Source: Anaeramoeba flamelloides
Lineage: Eukaryota; Metamonada; Anaeramoebidae
Direction of reading: 5' to 3'
Length of the DNA stretch: 64,000 nucleotides
Assembly: GCA_027625915.1 (NCBI GenBank)
Contig: JANTQA010000036.1
Span: forward strand, 4,831,501-4,895,500
Part shown: positions 1 to 13,154 of the stretch, one piece after another
Layout: every line of letters starts with the position of its first letter
Numbering within the stretch: the first letter of the stretch is position 1
Translations under genes and position numbers: made by a program
Notes under the pieces: generated by a model
The model's input: the letters and a program-made list of their open reading frames with translations, nothing else
What the model was told of the DNA's origin: nothing
Databases searched by the model: none

Positions 1-2
1 AA

Positions 3-2038
3 TTTAATTCCTTAGAAAAATCAAATATTTGGAATTTAATCAAATTAAGTTCTTTAATTAACGAAAAAAAATCTAGAGGTATAAAATTATCGGAAAATTT
101 TGAAGAAGAAATCTTTCATTCATATTCCTTAAAATTGAAAAAATTAAATGAACAAAATGAAATAATTGATCTCATTAATAATAATAACAATGGAAACAAT
201 TTGGAAGGTGACATAGTGAAACAAAATGAGAAGAATAACAAATCCAAATCAAAAATGGGCTTGATCGATTCAATATTAAATAATATAAAACCACCATTGG
301 TTACGCTATATGATTGGTGGAAGGATTCTGGCAATTCAACTTTTAAATTACAATCCAATTTATTCAAAAGCTTGATGAATAATAAATTAAATCTTGAGAA
401 CATAAATTTAATGAAAAAATTTGCATCGTTTTATATTCTTGAAACGATCACTCCAAATAATATTAATAAAAGATTGGCTTGGTTTCAAAAAAACAATTTA
501 AAATCATTAAAAGAAATCTTAAAAACAATAATTAATAACAATTTGATGGAAAAAATCTTGAATATTAGATCTAATACATTCCAAATAGATAATGATAATG
601 AATTCATTAATTTGAGAATAAATAAACCATTATGGGAGTTAATTAAAAAAAGAAATCAAAATAAGGCAATAAATGATTTATACATCAAATCATTTCAATT
701 TTTAGAACAATTGATAAACTTTTTAAATATAAACTTTACTGAAAAACAATATTTGAAAGACAACCAAAATAAAAAATTGAATTGGAATAAAAAATCTTGC
801 TTATTGAAAAGTAATGACTATTACCAAAAAAAAATAGATGCAGAAATTTTAAGTCATCCAGTATTAACCATCATAATTCCATTTTCCAAATATTTTGATA
901 ATTTTTTTTTAAAGAATTATGATTACAATTTTGATAAAATTGATGAATTGGAAACACTTTTGATTGAAAGGAATCAATTATTTTTAAATTTGAAAAAAAA
1001 TAATAATTTCAATTCTCAAGAATTTTTATCAAATTGGAAAAGTTTTTTAAAGGCTTTAAATAATTTTATTGATTTTGATGATATTAATAAAAAATTAAAA
1101 GATATAATTACAAAGATTTCTAATTTCTTTAATTTTAATTTTGATAATCAAAAATTCCAGTATTATTATAAATTTGGCGGAAGACCACAATTGATTAGAT
1201 TTAAAAAAATTAAAAGAATTATTTCAAATATCTTGAATAACATTGGTAAAATAAAATCCTTTAAAGATTATCAAATGGTTTTACAAAGTTTGTCGACACT
1301 AAATTGGTTAAATTACTATGGAATTGAAAAAACTGAAAATCAATCATTGTTAGATACAATGGAGTTAATACCTGGTAAAATTGGAACAACAGATAATGAT
1401 AATAATACCAATACTCGAAGTAGTAATTATGTAGAAACAGTAGAATTGTTAATTAAAACTGAAAATGTTAATAATATTTTAAAACAAGATCCAAAATTAA
1501 TTAATTATTGGTGTTTATTAGAAGAATTTATTTCGATAACTAACCTTAAAGAAACACAAATTGAAAAAATAATTGAAAAAAATTATTTATTATTTAAAAA
1601 AAAGAAAACTAAATTAAAAAAATTAGTTCCTCATCAAAATTTAATTTGGGAAATTTCAAATAATTTTAATAATGAAAATTCGAAAAATATAATTACAGAA
1701 TATTTTTATTCAATAAACTCTCATTTGTGGAATGATTCTAAAAAGGGTATTTTAAAATTATTTAATGATTATTCTACCAATTATTGGATGAAACAATTAA
1801 GAAATTATACAAATTCTACCATTGAAAATATTTTGATTAAAAATAAAAAATTAAAAACACTTTATAATACTTTTATTCAAAATGAATTTCAAAACTTTGA
1901 TCATATAAAACAATATAATTTTGAAAATTTAAAATTTATTATCAACTATGTTATTAATTTATATAAAAAATCTTTTGATCCAAAGAATTTTATAATATTA
2001 CAAAACTTTATTAATAATAATAATAATAATAATAATAA

Positions 2039-2070
<32 letters not shown>

Positions 2071-3409
2071 TTAATAATAATAATAATAATAACAATAATG
2101 ATAATGATAATGAAGAGTTGAATGGAATTAATAAAATCTTTTTATCAAGTTCAAATCCTATTTGGAATCATTATTATCAAGATATATTAAATAATAAATT
2201 TCTTATCATTTGGAAACAACTTTTGAATAGTAACAATAATTTTGATAATTTATTAATTGGAAGATGTTGGTTTTTAATAGGATTATTTAAATTTAATTTA
2301 AGTTTGCCATTAAATCCATTAGATCCAACAATGAAATATTTGATCAAATCAAAAAAAATTAAAAAAATTAATTTATGAAATTGAAATTGAAATCAAAATT
2401 AGAGAAAAAACTGAAGATCTAATTTATGGTAATAAGACTAATTATAAAATTAAAAATTTAGAACAAAAATTAATCAAATTAAAAAAAGATTTGATGAAAA
2501 TTAAAAATCAAGTAATCAAAAGAAATAATTCCAAATTTCCAGAATTATATCGAGAATTATATCAATTTTCAAATACCATTTTTGAAAATAAAAAAATTTT
2601 GAATATTTATCATAAAATATTAAATAACAACAACAATAATAATAATAATAGACAAATCGATGAAGAATTAGTCAAAGAAGAAGAATTAATTCAATATTGT
2701 ATAAATAATTTTATTAATAATATCAAAAAAGATTTTAAAGAATTTAAAGATATCATTATACCAATTTTTAATTCTTTGTATGAATTTAAAAATGGATTAA
2801 AATTAATGATTAATAACAAATTAAAAAAAAATGTTACTGATTTGGAATCGAAATTAATTGAATATTTGATGAAATATCCAAATTGGTTTTCTAATTTTGA
2901 TAATTTACAAGAAATATTAAACTTGACAAAGCAATATCCAAAATTAATATTTGTATTAATCAAATTATTAAGCATGGAATATTTAAATATCAAAGAATTT
3001 AAAAATGATTATTTATTAAAGAGAAAAAACAAAATCTTGCAAATATTAAAAACATTTTTCCAATTTTTCTGTCAAAATTGGTCAAATTATGAAATACAAA
3101 AAAAAGATTATGAATTTGAAAAAGATCAATTATATAAAATAAACACTTTTGAAACTGATAATGAAGAAGAAATCATTGAAAAGCATTTGATTGAATTATT
3201 TGGTGAACATCCTAAAGATTTTGATGATATTTTTGAAAATGTTATTGATGAAAATGAAGATGAAAACAATAAAGACAATTACAAAGATAATAATAATAAT
3301 AAATTCAATAAAAAGCATTATTATAACAATGACGAAATTTTAATTTTTTATAAAATCTTTAATGAATTATTTGAAAAAAATACCAACAACAATATCAGCA
3401 TTAATATTA

Positions 3410-3479
<70 letters not shown>

Positions 3480-5287
3480 TAAAAATAAAAATAAAAAGAA
3501 GAAGAAAAAAAAAAATAAACAGAATGATGATCAAAAAGATGCTGAGAATTATACTCAAGAAAAAATCGTTGATTATTTTTCGAATTCTTGGAAAGTATTT
3601 AATAAAATTTATCATGGTAAATTAAATTTTAATGCCAATTTAAATGAAATTACTTATATTGGTAATTTAATAATGACGAAATTAATAATAAACAAACCAG
3701 AAATAATGGAAGAATGTGAATTTTATAATTTTTATAAAAATTCGAATTTATTAGAATCTAAATTAATAATAAAACCATTGAAAACCCTGTTAATAAAAAT
3801 TGAAAAAATTAGAATTGAGTGGCCAGAAAATGATATATTAATGCAAATGGAAACAATAATTCATCGAATATTTAATTTCAATATCAATTCTCCTTTAATG
3901 AAATTTTTAAATGGTTTGGAAATAATCTTACAAAAATCTCAAACTTGGGAAGATTACGCACATAAAGCAATTTCTTTGAAAAATGAGTTAAATCCACTTT
4001 ATCAATTAGTAAAGAGATGGAGAAAATATGAAAGACAAAATTGGGAAAAAATTTTGGTTAGTAAAAAGAAAGAATTTGAAATAGAAGCGATTAAACTTTG
4101 GTTTGATTTGTATAGTTTAACACAAAAATTAACCTTTAAATCGGATAATAATAATAATAATAATAATAACGAAGAAGAATACGATGAAGAAGATGAAGAT
4201 AAAAAAGAAAAAGATGAATTAATTTCTGGGATTGAATTTATGATTCAATCTTCAAATCTTGGACAATATAAAACCCGATTAAATATTATTTCGCTTTGTG
4301 GTAATGAACAAAGTAAAGGAACTATAAAAAATATATTTAGAAATATTATCAATTACTATGGGCAATATACTGAAAAAATTGATCATTATTTACAAAGTAT
4401 TACCCAGCCAATTGAAAAGGAATTAAAAGACACTAATGCAATTGAAAAATGGAGAGACGATAATTATTATCGAATGAAAGAAACCATTTATAAATCTCAT
4501 GTAAAATTAAATAAAATGTCAATGGATTATTCTGATATATTAAAAACACCATTATTTGAAATTTTGAAAAAATTTAATGAACAATCAATTGCATTAAATA
4601 AATTTGAATCAAATGATTTATGGGTAAACGAATACAATAAAGAATTGAAAATTCAAACTATTGAGAATAATAATATCAATGAGAATAATAATATGCCAAA
4701 AGAATTCGAAAACATTAATGATGAATTCAAAAATAATAAACAAATAAAAAATATATTTAATATTAAGAAATTTAATAAAAAAATATTCAAACATATTGAA
4801 ACAATAAATAATTTATTAAAAAATGTTATTGATACAAATAAATTGTTAACCTTATCGGATACTATTATTAAGGAAAGCATTAATTTACGAGATAATATTA
4901 AATCAAAAAGTTCCAAAATTAGAGCATTATCCGATTTGTTTAAATTATTAGAAAAGTTAAAATTATGTACTAATCCTGGTGCTTATTTAAAAAAAAATAT
5001 TACAGAAAAATTATTTCTTCATAAACCCTTAACTCGATATTTTGATAATAAATTAAATCAATATTATTACAAATGCTTATCAAAATTATTGGTTACAAGA
5101 GAAAAGGAAAAAACACATAACCCAGATATAACGAATCCACAAGTCTTAAAATCTAGAGGATTTTTAGAACATTTATTTCATTTAATTCATACCCAAAGAA
5201 TTAATTTAAATAAATCATCAACAAATTTAAAAATTATAACAAAAATTCAAGATCAATTAATAGACGTTATAAATAATATTCAATTAG

Positions 5288-5367
<80 letters not shown>

Positions 5368-8300
5368 CAGAATGATGGTTTTAATTACATTTTTAAAAAA
5401 CAAATAAAAATATTTCTTCAAATAAACCAATTAAAAAACCAAATCAAATTTATTTCAAGTTCAATACCTGAAATTAAAACTATTTATGATTTTAATAAAA
5501 AATTAGAAAAATTTTCAGAAAAAAATAATGAAAAAATATTAAAGAATTTTAATTTTAATTCAAACATTATCATTACTGATAAAGAGTCAACCATTAAAAA
5601 GAATAATTTTATTTTAATTAAAGAAATTAAAGAAATTTGTTTACAAAACGAAAATTTAATATTACAACCTAGTTTAAATAATTTAATAAATGATATTGAT
5701 AAAATTCTAATTTATAATGATAATATTGTAGAAAATGAGAATAATGATAAACAACAAAATAAAACTGAAATAGAAATTGAAATAGAAAATGAAAACAAAG
5801 ATAAATCAAATGATTTCAAAGAAGAAAAAAACAAATTTGTAGAAGAATTTCTACTTAATAGCAATCATTTCTTCAAAATATTATTAAAATTCATTGAAAA
5901 AATAATTAATTTAATAAGGCCTTACCAACAAATTGATTTTGAGAAAATGATCCCAGTTACCAATTTAAATCAATTATTTTTAAATATATTAAAAGCGGGC
6001 AATAATTCGATCTTTTTATTAAATAAAGATTTCCAATTAATAATGAATAATTATTCAAAATTTTTAAAAAAATATTCCAACAACAGTGAAGCCAAATTAA
6101 TCATTAGTTATTATAATTCAATGTTAAATAAATTGTTACCATTTATTAATTATTTTAAACAATTGTTTAATTGGATAATCAACCAATCAATAATAATGAA
6201 CAGAACGTTTTGTAAATTAGAATATGTTCTTTGTAATGTTTTCACTTCACTCTATACTCAGGGTTATTGCCAAGAACCAGAGGGCGACGATGAATTGGGA
6301 TCTGATGAAGAAGGAAATACTGAATTTGCAGGTGGTACTGGAATGGGTGAAGGTGATGGTATTCGAGATGTGACAGATAAAATTGAGCACGAGGAACAAT
6401 TAATGGATAAAAAAGAAGAATTAGAAGAGAAGGAAGAAAAGAAAGAAGAAAATCAGCAACAAAAAAACGAAGAAAGTGATGGATTTGACATGTCTTATGA
6501 TTTTGATGGCGAAGTAACTGATTTACCAGAAAAAAATTCTGAAGATGAAAATTCTGATGAAGAAGATGAAGAAAATAAAGAGGAGGATAATTTAGATGAA
6601 CAGATGGGCGATTTAGATATCGATAACCCTATTGATGAGAAATTATGGGGGTCAAGTGATGAAGAAAATGACAACCAAGAAGAAGAAGAGGAAGAAATGG
6701 ATAATAGTGATAAATTAAATCAACAGGGAGACGAAAGTGAATTAGTAGGTAAAAGTAGTGATGATTCAGATGTGGATAACAATAATGATAATAATGATGA
6801 TGATAATGATGAAGATGACAATAATAATGCTAATGAAGAAAGGAAAAAAAATAAAGATCAAAATATTGATGAAAGTAATTCTGACGATAATAATGTAGAA
6901 GAACCTATTAATGATTTTATTTCCAAAGAAGATATTCAAGAAAATTATTCAGATAATGAGGAACAAATGGAAAACAAAGAATTTGAAATTCCTGAAGATT
7001 TGAAATTAGATAACGGTGAAGATCAAGAGAATAGCGAAGAAGAGAATAGTGAAGAAAATGAAGAAGAAGATTTACTTGAGATGGAAAATAATGAAGAGGA
7101 TAAAAATGAAAAAGAGGATCAGGATCAGGATCAGGAAGGAATAGAAATAAATGAAGAAAATGATTTAAAACAAAACCAATTAGATGAAAATGAGAATGAT
7201 AAAATGGATGAAGAGAATAATGAAAATGAGGATGATGAAAATAATAATAATAATGAAGGGGAAGAAATAGATAATGATTTGGATGAAGTTGATGAAGAAC
7301 AACAAATTGATCCAACAGTTCCCGATATCGATCAAAAGGAAAATGAAACAGAAATTGAAGATCAAGAGGATAAAGTGACCAAGGAGGAAAAACCATACAT
7401 GGTTAAGGATGGCAAAGGAGATTTTTTTGAAGGACAAGAAGACGAGATGGAAAAAATTGAAAATGATGATGACGAGAAAGAAGAAAATAAAGATGACGAG
7501 GATGAATTGAACGTAACAGGAATGGAACAAAAAACTGAATCCCTAGACGGGATTGGAGAGCAAACACTTGTCCAAAACAATCTGGAAGAACAAAACGACA
7601 ATCCAAATAAAGAAGAAGAGCAAGAAAAAGAGCAAAAAAGGAGAAAGGACCCTAATCCCTATCGATCGTTGGGAGATGCTTTAAAGCATTGGGAAAAGGA
7701 ATTAGACGTCAAGGACACCAAAAAAAAGGAAGACGAAGAAAAGGAGACCGAAGACGGCAATGAAAAGGACACCGAAGAGGTAGACAAAAACCAAGGTGAA
7801 AAAATTGAAAACCAAGAATTTGAATTTATCAAAGACGATGAACAAGAGGATACTCAAATAATGACAGAAGCAACAAAAGAACAGCAAATTGATTATGAAC
7901 ACCAAAACCCTGAAAATGAGGAAGAATTAATTGAGCCTGAAGAGAAAGAAAAGCTTGACGAAAATGGTGATGAAGATGAAGATGAAGATGAAAAGGACAA
8001 AAAACATGACGATGATGATGACGAAAAGGAAAATGACAATGACAATGAAGATCTGGATTCGAAAAAGCAATCACAAAGGTTTTGGTTTGGAAAATCAAAA
8101 AAATTCGATTTGAATAAATTCAACGATGATGAAGATGACGAACAGGAATTGATGGACGAAGAAGAAATAGATGATGAACAAAATGAGAAGGGTTCAATCA
8201 AGGAAGAAGATATGTTGAATATAACCGCCACGGAAGAATTAGAAATTGAGGACAATAATAGAAATTTCAATGGTGAGCAAGATTTGGAATTATTCCGAGA

Positions 8301-9204
8301 AAATCTGTATAACCAAATTCAAGACATTGCACAAGATCGAAACTTGATTGACAAGGGACAAGAACTTTGGAGAAAATATGAATTATTGACAAGGCATTTA
8401 TCCCAGGAATTGACACAGCAATTGAGATTAATATTGGAGCCAACACAGGCAACGAGGCTGAAGGGTGATTATCGAACTGGTAAAAGGATTAACATGAAAA
8501 AGGTCATCCCCTATATTGCCTCGCAGTTTAAAAAGGATAAAATATGGATGAGAAGAACAAAGCCCAGCAAAAGGAAATACCAAATACTGTTTGCAATAGA
8601 TAATTCCGAGTCAATGCAAGAAAACCACGCGGGGCATTTAGCCTGTGAGGCACTGTGCCTGATCGCCAATTCGATGTTCCATTTAGAAGTCGGTGAAATT
8701 TCCGTTGTGAGCTTTGGAGAACAAGTCGAACTATTACACCCCTTCGAAAAGCCCTTTACAGACCAAGCTGCGTACCCAGTCGTATCCAAATTAACCTTTG
8801 ACCATAGGAAAACAGACATGCTGGGAATGATGGATTTTGTCGTCAGTCTCTTGAAAATCTCTCGTTCAAACCTGTCCTCTAACTCACGAGTTGAGGTCGC
8901 ACAATTAGTTTTTATCATCTCGGATGGCAGATTCAGCAACAGAGAAGAAATTAAAAGACTAACCTACGAAGCAACAATTAACCAACAATTAATAGTCTTC
9001 TTAATTGTAGATAACCCCAAAAGATCTCTCGTAGATATGCAAAAGGTCTCTTACCCCAATGGCAAATTGACAGTTACTAATTATATCGACGATTTCCCTT
9101 TCAATTACTATATTCTTATGAGAGAAATAAATTCAATCCCTGAAGTGCTTGCAGACGCCTTAAGACAATGGATCGAAATGATCGGTTCTTCTTTTGATAA
9201 ATAA
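3..9204 (+). CDS. MDN1: Midasin (MDN1/Rea1), C-terminal part, 5' end outside window
   Basis: Midasin is the giant nuclear AAA+ ATPase that strips assembly factors from pre-60S ribosomes. About 3,070 codons are present; yeast Mdn1 has 4,910 residues, so the six AAA modules lie to the left. The frame is open from base 3. Order seen: helical linker with poly-Asn inserts (to ~6250), a very acidic Asp/Glu region (~6270-8260), then a von Willebrand A-like MIDAS domain (~8580-9150) with the metal motif DNSES, the later KTDMLG and ISDGR segments, and the conserved tail FPFNYYILMREI...ADALRQW. The reading frame changes once: the first frame ends at 2378 and the homologous continuation runs in the next frame from ~2344 (IYEIEIEIKIREKTEDL). 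One surplus A in the eight-A run at 2351-2358 would explain this; no splice sites lie nearby. An assembly error is more likely than a broken essential gene. Confidence 0.97.
2012..2100 (+). repeat. AAT trinucleotide run encoding poly-Asn in midasin
   Basis: Near-pure AAT/AAC repeat read in frame as asparagine, broken by single Lys and Ile codons. It lies in the linker, upstream of the apparent frame change at ~2351, so it does not cause it. Confidence 0.95.
3412..3480 (+). repeat. AAT trinucleotide run encoding poly-Asn in midasin
   Basis: About 23 consecutive Asn codons, almost all AAT, followed by a Lys-rich stretch (3481-3525). Near-pure codon use indicates recent slippage growth rather than old selected sequence. 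Confidence 0.95.
5287..5367 (+). repeat. AAT trinucleotide run encoding poly-Asn in midasin
   Basis: The longest Asn tract of the window, about 27 pure AAT codons. It is an insert in the helical linker between segments that otherwise look conserved in character. Confidence 0.95.
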
Positions 9205-9595
9205 TTATTAATTCTGCCTTTTTTTTTTTTTTTTTTTTGTTTTATATGTTGAACTATTTATTTACCTTTACCTTTTGTGGATTATTTTTAATTTGAATTA
9301 GATAAAAAATAGATTAGATTTTTTCTTTTTTTGTTTTTTCGTTGTATCAATAAAGATTTTAATTTGATCAAAACTAACATTTTAAATTTTTTTTCCTATT
9401 ATTATTTTGATTTATTTCCCAGTTAAATAGTTCTTCAAGGTTTTTACAAGATCAATTAAATTATTTTTATTTCCTTTCTGGAAGGAGGTTTGTTTCATAG
9501 GTCTTCATAATTATATCTCGAATTCGATCTATTAAAACTGATATTCAACAAGGATCTTTTGAAAAAGCTCTATTTTTTTTTTTTTTTAGGATTAT
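9205..9595. other. Gene 3' flank, nothing recognised
   Basis: T-rich DNA after the midasin stop, with an AATAAA-like motif near 9350 and a poly-T stretch at 9578-9591. No coding or RNA signal seen. Confidence 0.6.
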
Positions 9596-10165
9596 TATTA
9601 TTCAAGGTTTACAATCCCTTAAATCTGAAAAAAGATTATCTTGTGTTAGATATGATGACATGCTCATTTGGTTATTAGGTAATCATTCTTTTTCATAATA
9701 TTTATTTAACAGTGGTTTCAAATAACAATTTTTTGATATTTTTTTTTTTTTCAGCAATCCCAATTGAAGAGTTTAAGATTAATAGATTGATAGGTTTTTA
9801 AGTATAAATTTTGAATTTTGGGTTGTAGAAAAAAAATCTTGATTTATTTTTTTGTTAATTAACCAAATAAATTAAAATTTTTTTCAACGCTCCCAATAAA
9901 ACCAAACATAATTAAAAATTTCAATCAACAACCCACAAATCACATTTTTTTATACACCTTACCTTCCTTTAATTAAACCTTACACTCTTCAATTCTGATT
10001 TCGGAAAAAAAAAATATATATTGTCGAAAAATTGCCATTTTGAACCACTATTAAAACCCATATTAAGAACAAGAATGATCAACTAAGCACCAAAATAACA
10101 TTGCGTCATATCTAACACAAGATAATCTTTTTTTCAGATGAAAGGGATTGTAAACCTTGAATACT
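9596..10165. repeat. Foldback element, near-palindromic, ~570 bp
   Basis: The left arm (9601-9722) and the right arm (10040-10161) are reverse complements at about 85-90% by eye over the outer 60 bases. Similarity continues more weakly to a centre near 9880, so almost the whole element is one large imperfect hairpin. Similarity stops abruptly outside 9596 and 10165. A diverged relative lies at ~28.6-29.1 kb. This structure is typical of a non-autonomous foldback or MITE element; no transposase is encoded. Confidence 0.75.
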
Positions 10166-10249
10166 ATACACTTTTGTGATCTACACTAATTGAATTCTAA
10201 TTAATAAATGAAAAAAAAAAACTGTTTTTTTTTTTTAATATTGAAGAAA

Positions 10250-10730
10250 TGTAAATTACACTCTAGTTGGACTTAGACTTAAATTCCCTTTCCGAAATTT
10301 AAGCATAAAATCATAGATTTCACAATTATTAATTAATGAAATAATTTTAAGTTATCATTGGTTTTAAATTATTTCATTAAGATTTATTTTTTTTTTTTAA
10401 TTTGTTTCAAAATTTAATCTATTTTTTTTTTTTCATATAGAGGACATACCAATAAAAAATGATCAATATTTTCGATAATTTCCTTCTATTTATACTTTAA
10501 GCATAATGGACAAAATTTATTTGAATTTTTATTTATTACATAGTAATATCTATTTAGGCAATTTGCCAATGTTCTGAATTTTAGAATTGTTGAGCTTCAG
10601 GGATAACTTCAATATTTTTGAGTTTTAAATAAATAATTTTGAGATTTTATTATTGTGAAATATTTTTGTAGAGTTTCGTCAAGTACCGTTGAGTGACTAA
10701 GTTTTCTTTACGTTTTCTGTTTTATTGATC
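10250..10730 (-). mobile_element. LINE fragment, 3' end with zinc-knuckle codons
   Basis: On the minus strand a decayed frame at ~10430-10520 reads CPLC, then ENIDHFLLVCPLYEK, the CxxC...HxxxxC zinc knuckle that ends many non-LTR retrotransposon ORF2 proteins. The same region recurs at 42459-42900, with the same order and the same 3' tail ending in the palindrome TGTAAATTACA (10250-10260). There is no RT domain here, so this is a 5'-truncated copy, as is normal for LINE insertion. In-frame stops show it is dead. Confidence 0.75.
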
Positions 10731-10945
10731 AAATATTCTAGGTTTTTTTGAGGTTTTCTATTTTATTTATAAGTGTTCTAGGTTTTTTGTACTTTTTGAT
10801 ATAAACCGAAAATTTTAATAGTAATCGGTTTATTTCGAAAAGTAAAAAAAACCTAACGAGAATCAATATATTTTACAAATAAAACAGAAAACTCAAGTAA
10901 GCTTAGAAAACTTAACAAATAAAACAGAAAACCCAAGAAAAGTTC
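10700..10945. repeat. Foldback centred near 10815 with tandem AAAACAGAAAA units
   Basis: Arms around 10775-10812 and 10828-10862 are inverted copies sharing the AAACCG/CGGTTT boundary of a short AT loop. Outward, a ~35-base unit containing TTTTCTGTTTTATTT repeats on the left and its complement on the right. No coding content. Confidence 0.6.
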
Positions 10946-10959
10946 ACGAGTTTACCATT

Positions 10960-11155
10960 AATTTTTCCCGAATTCAAAAGAATAGAGAAAAATCACAGAG
11001 ATTTTACTCAATTCTTTGAAATTATGGAAAATTTAACAAAAATGTCCATCAAGTGCCTAACTTTTCCAGAATTAAAAAGAATGGAGAAAAATCAAAGATT
11101 TTACTTAATTCTTTTGAATATGGAAAATCTAACGGCAATGTTTTTTAATTTTTGA
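10960..11155. repeat. Short palindromic repeats, two units
   Basis: Two tandem units share a GAATTCAAAAGAATAGAG-type head, a GATTTTACT centre and a TCTTTGAAATTATGGAAAA-type tail; each unit is close to self-complementary. The same unit recurs in several diverged copies at 16020-16570. Function unknown. Confidence 0.55.
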
Positions 11156-12443
11156 AATGAACCAAAAATTTATTAAATTTTAAAGTTATTTCTTAAATTA
11201 AAAAAACCTCACAAAAAATCAATAAATAAAATTTTTTTCCAATTTAAAAGAACAAATAATTCTTTAAGAGTCAAAATAATTGATTCCCTATTTGAAAGAT
11301 ATTCATTAGATTTAAAATACTTTTGAAGTATAATAAATTTATCCCTTATCTAGAAGAAAAAAATTTTTCAAATTTTTTACTGTAAATTTTCAAAAAAATC
11401 TTAATAGTTCCTGGAAAATTGGATTTTCCAAGTTAAATTGTAATATATATATATAAATAATTTATTGATCAAAGTTCTTTTAATAACCTATAGTGTTTAT
11501 TATAATTGAAGTTATCTAAAAGGTGTAAAATTAGCAAATATTAATTTTATTTTTAAAAATTTTTTTCAAAGATCGTGTTATTCCAAAATATTTTTCGAGT
11601 TTAGAAGTTGAAAGAAAACCCATAGATCTTTACAATATCTTTTAGAATTGCTATTTTTATACAATAAATTAAATTTCCTTCGATAACTCTACAGCAAAAT
11701 TTTTAATCTGTTAAATTGATTGTAGCTGTAATAAATAATATTCATTATGGGAAATTGAAATAAAAATTTCCATTTATTAATTGGAAAATAACAGTAGTTG
11801 AAAGTTTTTATCTTAAGGAACTAATCTCTATTAAACTTTTTTAACTAAATTAAATAGATTGAGAAAATTTTAATGCCAATTACTGAGATATTATAACCCC
11901 TATTTATTTTTAGTTTTAAACATATTTCTAGATTAGGAATCCTTTTTAGAAATTGGTCAAAAAAAAAATAATAGAGACTAATTCCTTAAAAGAGAAACTG
12001 ACTGTAAACAAAGAAATGTTTTTAAAGAATATTTTTAAGATCAACTCAGAATCTTCAGAATTGGTTACCTTTAAGACTGCCTTAAAGAAATTAATTAATA
12101 ATCGATGTTATTTGGAAAAACATCAAAATTTTAAATCTTTCAGAAGAATAGTGTGAAGAAAAATCTTGTTGAATCACAAAAAAATACTGATAAAAAAATT
12201 TAATTGATTTGTTTTTAATCCATTATTTTTGTTCAAATAGAACAGGCACTCAAAAAAAATTAAAAAAAAAAAATGTTGGTTTGTATTGGTAAAAATAACA
12301 ACATTATTTCAAAAAGAAACCTTTCTTGTTTCCAAATACAATGTGAAAGAAGCAAAATTTTGTTTTTTGATGAAAAAAACCCAATCAATAAGACATTTTT
12401 ATTCGATAAATTTGGGAAAAATAAAAAAGACCAAAAAGTAATT
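11156..12443. other. Gene-poor stretch with one weak open frame
   Basis: Mostly AT-rich DNA without recognisable content. A frame at 11953-12156 (+, 67 aa) is less AT-biased than its surroundings and Lys/Glu/Leu-rich (EKLTVNKEMFLKNIF), but resembles no family I know. It could be a gene remnant or chance. Confidence 0.4.
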
Positions 12444-13154
12444 TTAATTAAAGAAATGTTTGTCCACCAAATAACAAAACTGAGCAATGATATTTGCTGT
12501 TAACCCCCATATAAGGTGTTGTCTTTTATTCGAGCCTTTCACGAGTTTAAAACTCCAACCATGATAAAGGGGTAAATCAAACTCATTGCAATCGGAGAAA
12601 TAAGGAACTGATTGGTTCACTGATGCTGTTGAAACAAGCTCGGCAATAGACACAGAAGAGATATTTACGATTTCGTGTAAATCTGGTTTGAGCCTAAGGT
12701 TTTCACGTTTCGAGGAGCAGACTATCGGTAAAACCATGAACTGGGTTGGTGTCGTTTGGAACCTTAAGTGGCTATGTGCCTCCAATAACTTTTTTGGTAC
12801 ATTTATTTCCTCTTGGCATTCGCGAGCAAAGGTATCCAAGAGATTCTGATCAACAGAAGGATCATAGGCCCCTCCCGGGAGCGCCATCTCGTTTGGGTGT
12901 CGTGGGACATGCGAACTACGGTGCTCAATAATTAAATGTGGTTCGTTTTGTCTTGAATGGAAGATCATCCCAACAGATGCCAAGCGGAATGGTGTACGAT
13001 CATATTTTAACAGTTTTTGTGATTTGATTACATTATAATTCTTTGGAAACACTTTATGTAAAACCTTTGTGACAAATTGATCGTATGTTAAGGAATTAAA
13101 GAGACTGTATAATCTGTTTGGCTTAAATGTTAAGTGCATTTGGTTTTTTAACAA
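12444..13154 (-). CDS. Nudix hydrolase, coenzyme A diphosphatase type (NUDT7/8-like)
   Basis: A 236-residue, single-exon protein. Enzymes of this type cleave CoA and its esters to 3',5'-ADP and 4'-phosphopantetheine in peroxisomes or mitochondria. The Nudix box is at residues ~94-119: LPGG, DPS, then RECQEEINV, keeping the catalytic R-E-x-x-E-E. The spacer between GG and RE is one residue longer than in typical relatives. The CoA-branch signature around HPNEMALPGG and the conserved WGLTANI near the C-terminus support NUDT7/8 rather than other Nudix branches. A second Met at residue 6 is an alternative start. No clear targeting signal is visible, and the last residues do not form a standard PTS1. 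Family and fold are firm; the exact substrate is inferred. Confidence 0.9.
   Translation of the reverse strand: MLKNQMHLTFKPNRLYSLFNSLTYDQFVTKVLHKVFPKNYNVIKSQKLLKYDRTPFRLASVGMIFHSRQNEPHLIIEHRSSHVPRHPNEMALPGGAYDPSVDQNLLDTFARECQEEINVPKKLLEAHSHLRFQTTPTQFMVLPIVCSSKRENLRLKPDLHEIVNISSVSIAELVSTASVNQSVPYFSDCNEFDLPLYHGWSFKLVKGSNKRQHLIWGLTANIIAQFCYLVDKHFFN

Noticed and set aside
3-2378. Treating midasin as two separate genes because of the stop at 2378
   Set aside because: The homologous sequence continues directly in the neighbouring frame and matches one continuous midasin linker.
6917-8452. Several antisense open frames opposite the acidic region of midasin
   Set aside because: They are reverse readings of Glu/Asp-codon repeats giving low-complexity Ser/Leu/Phe/His strings; the sense strand is clearly conserved midasin.
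9601-9690. A short peptide-like reading (RLSCVRYDDMLIWLL) in the foldback arm
   Set aside because: It recurs only because the arms are inverted copies; the second arm has indels that break the frame, so it is not a conserved protein.
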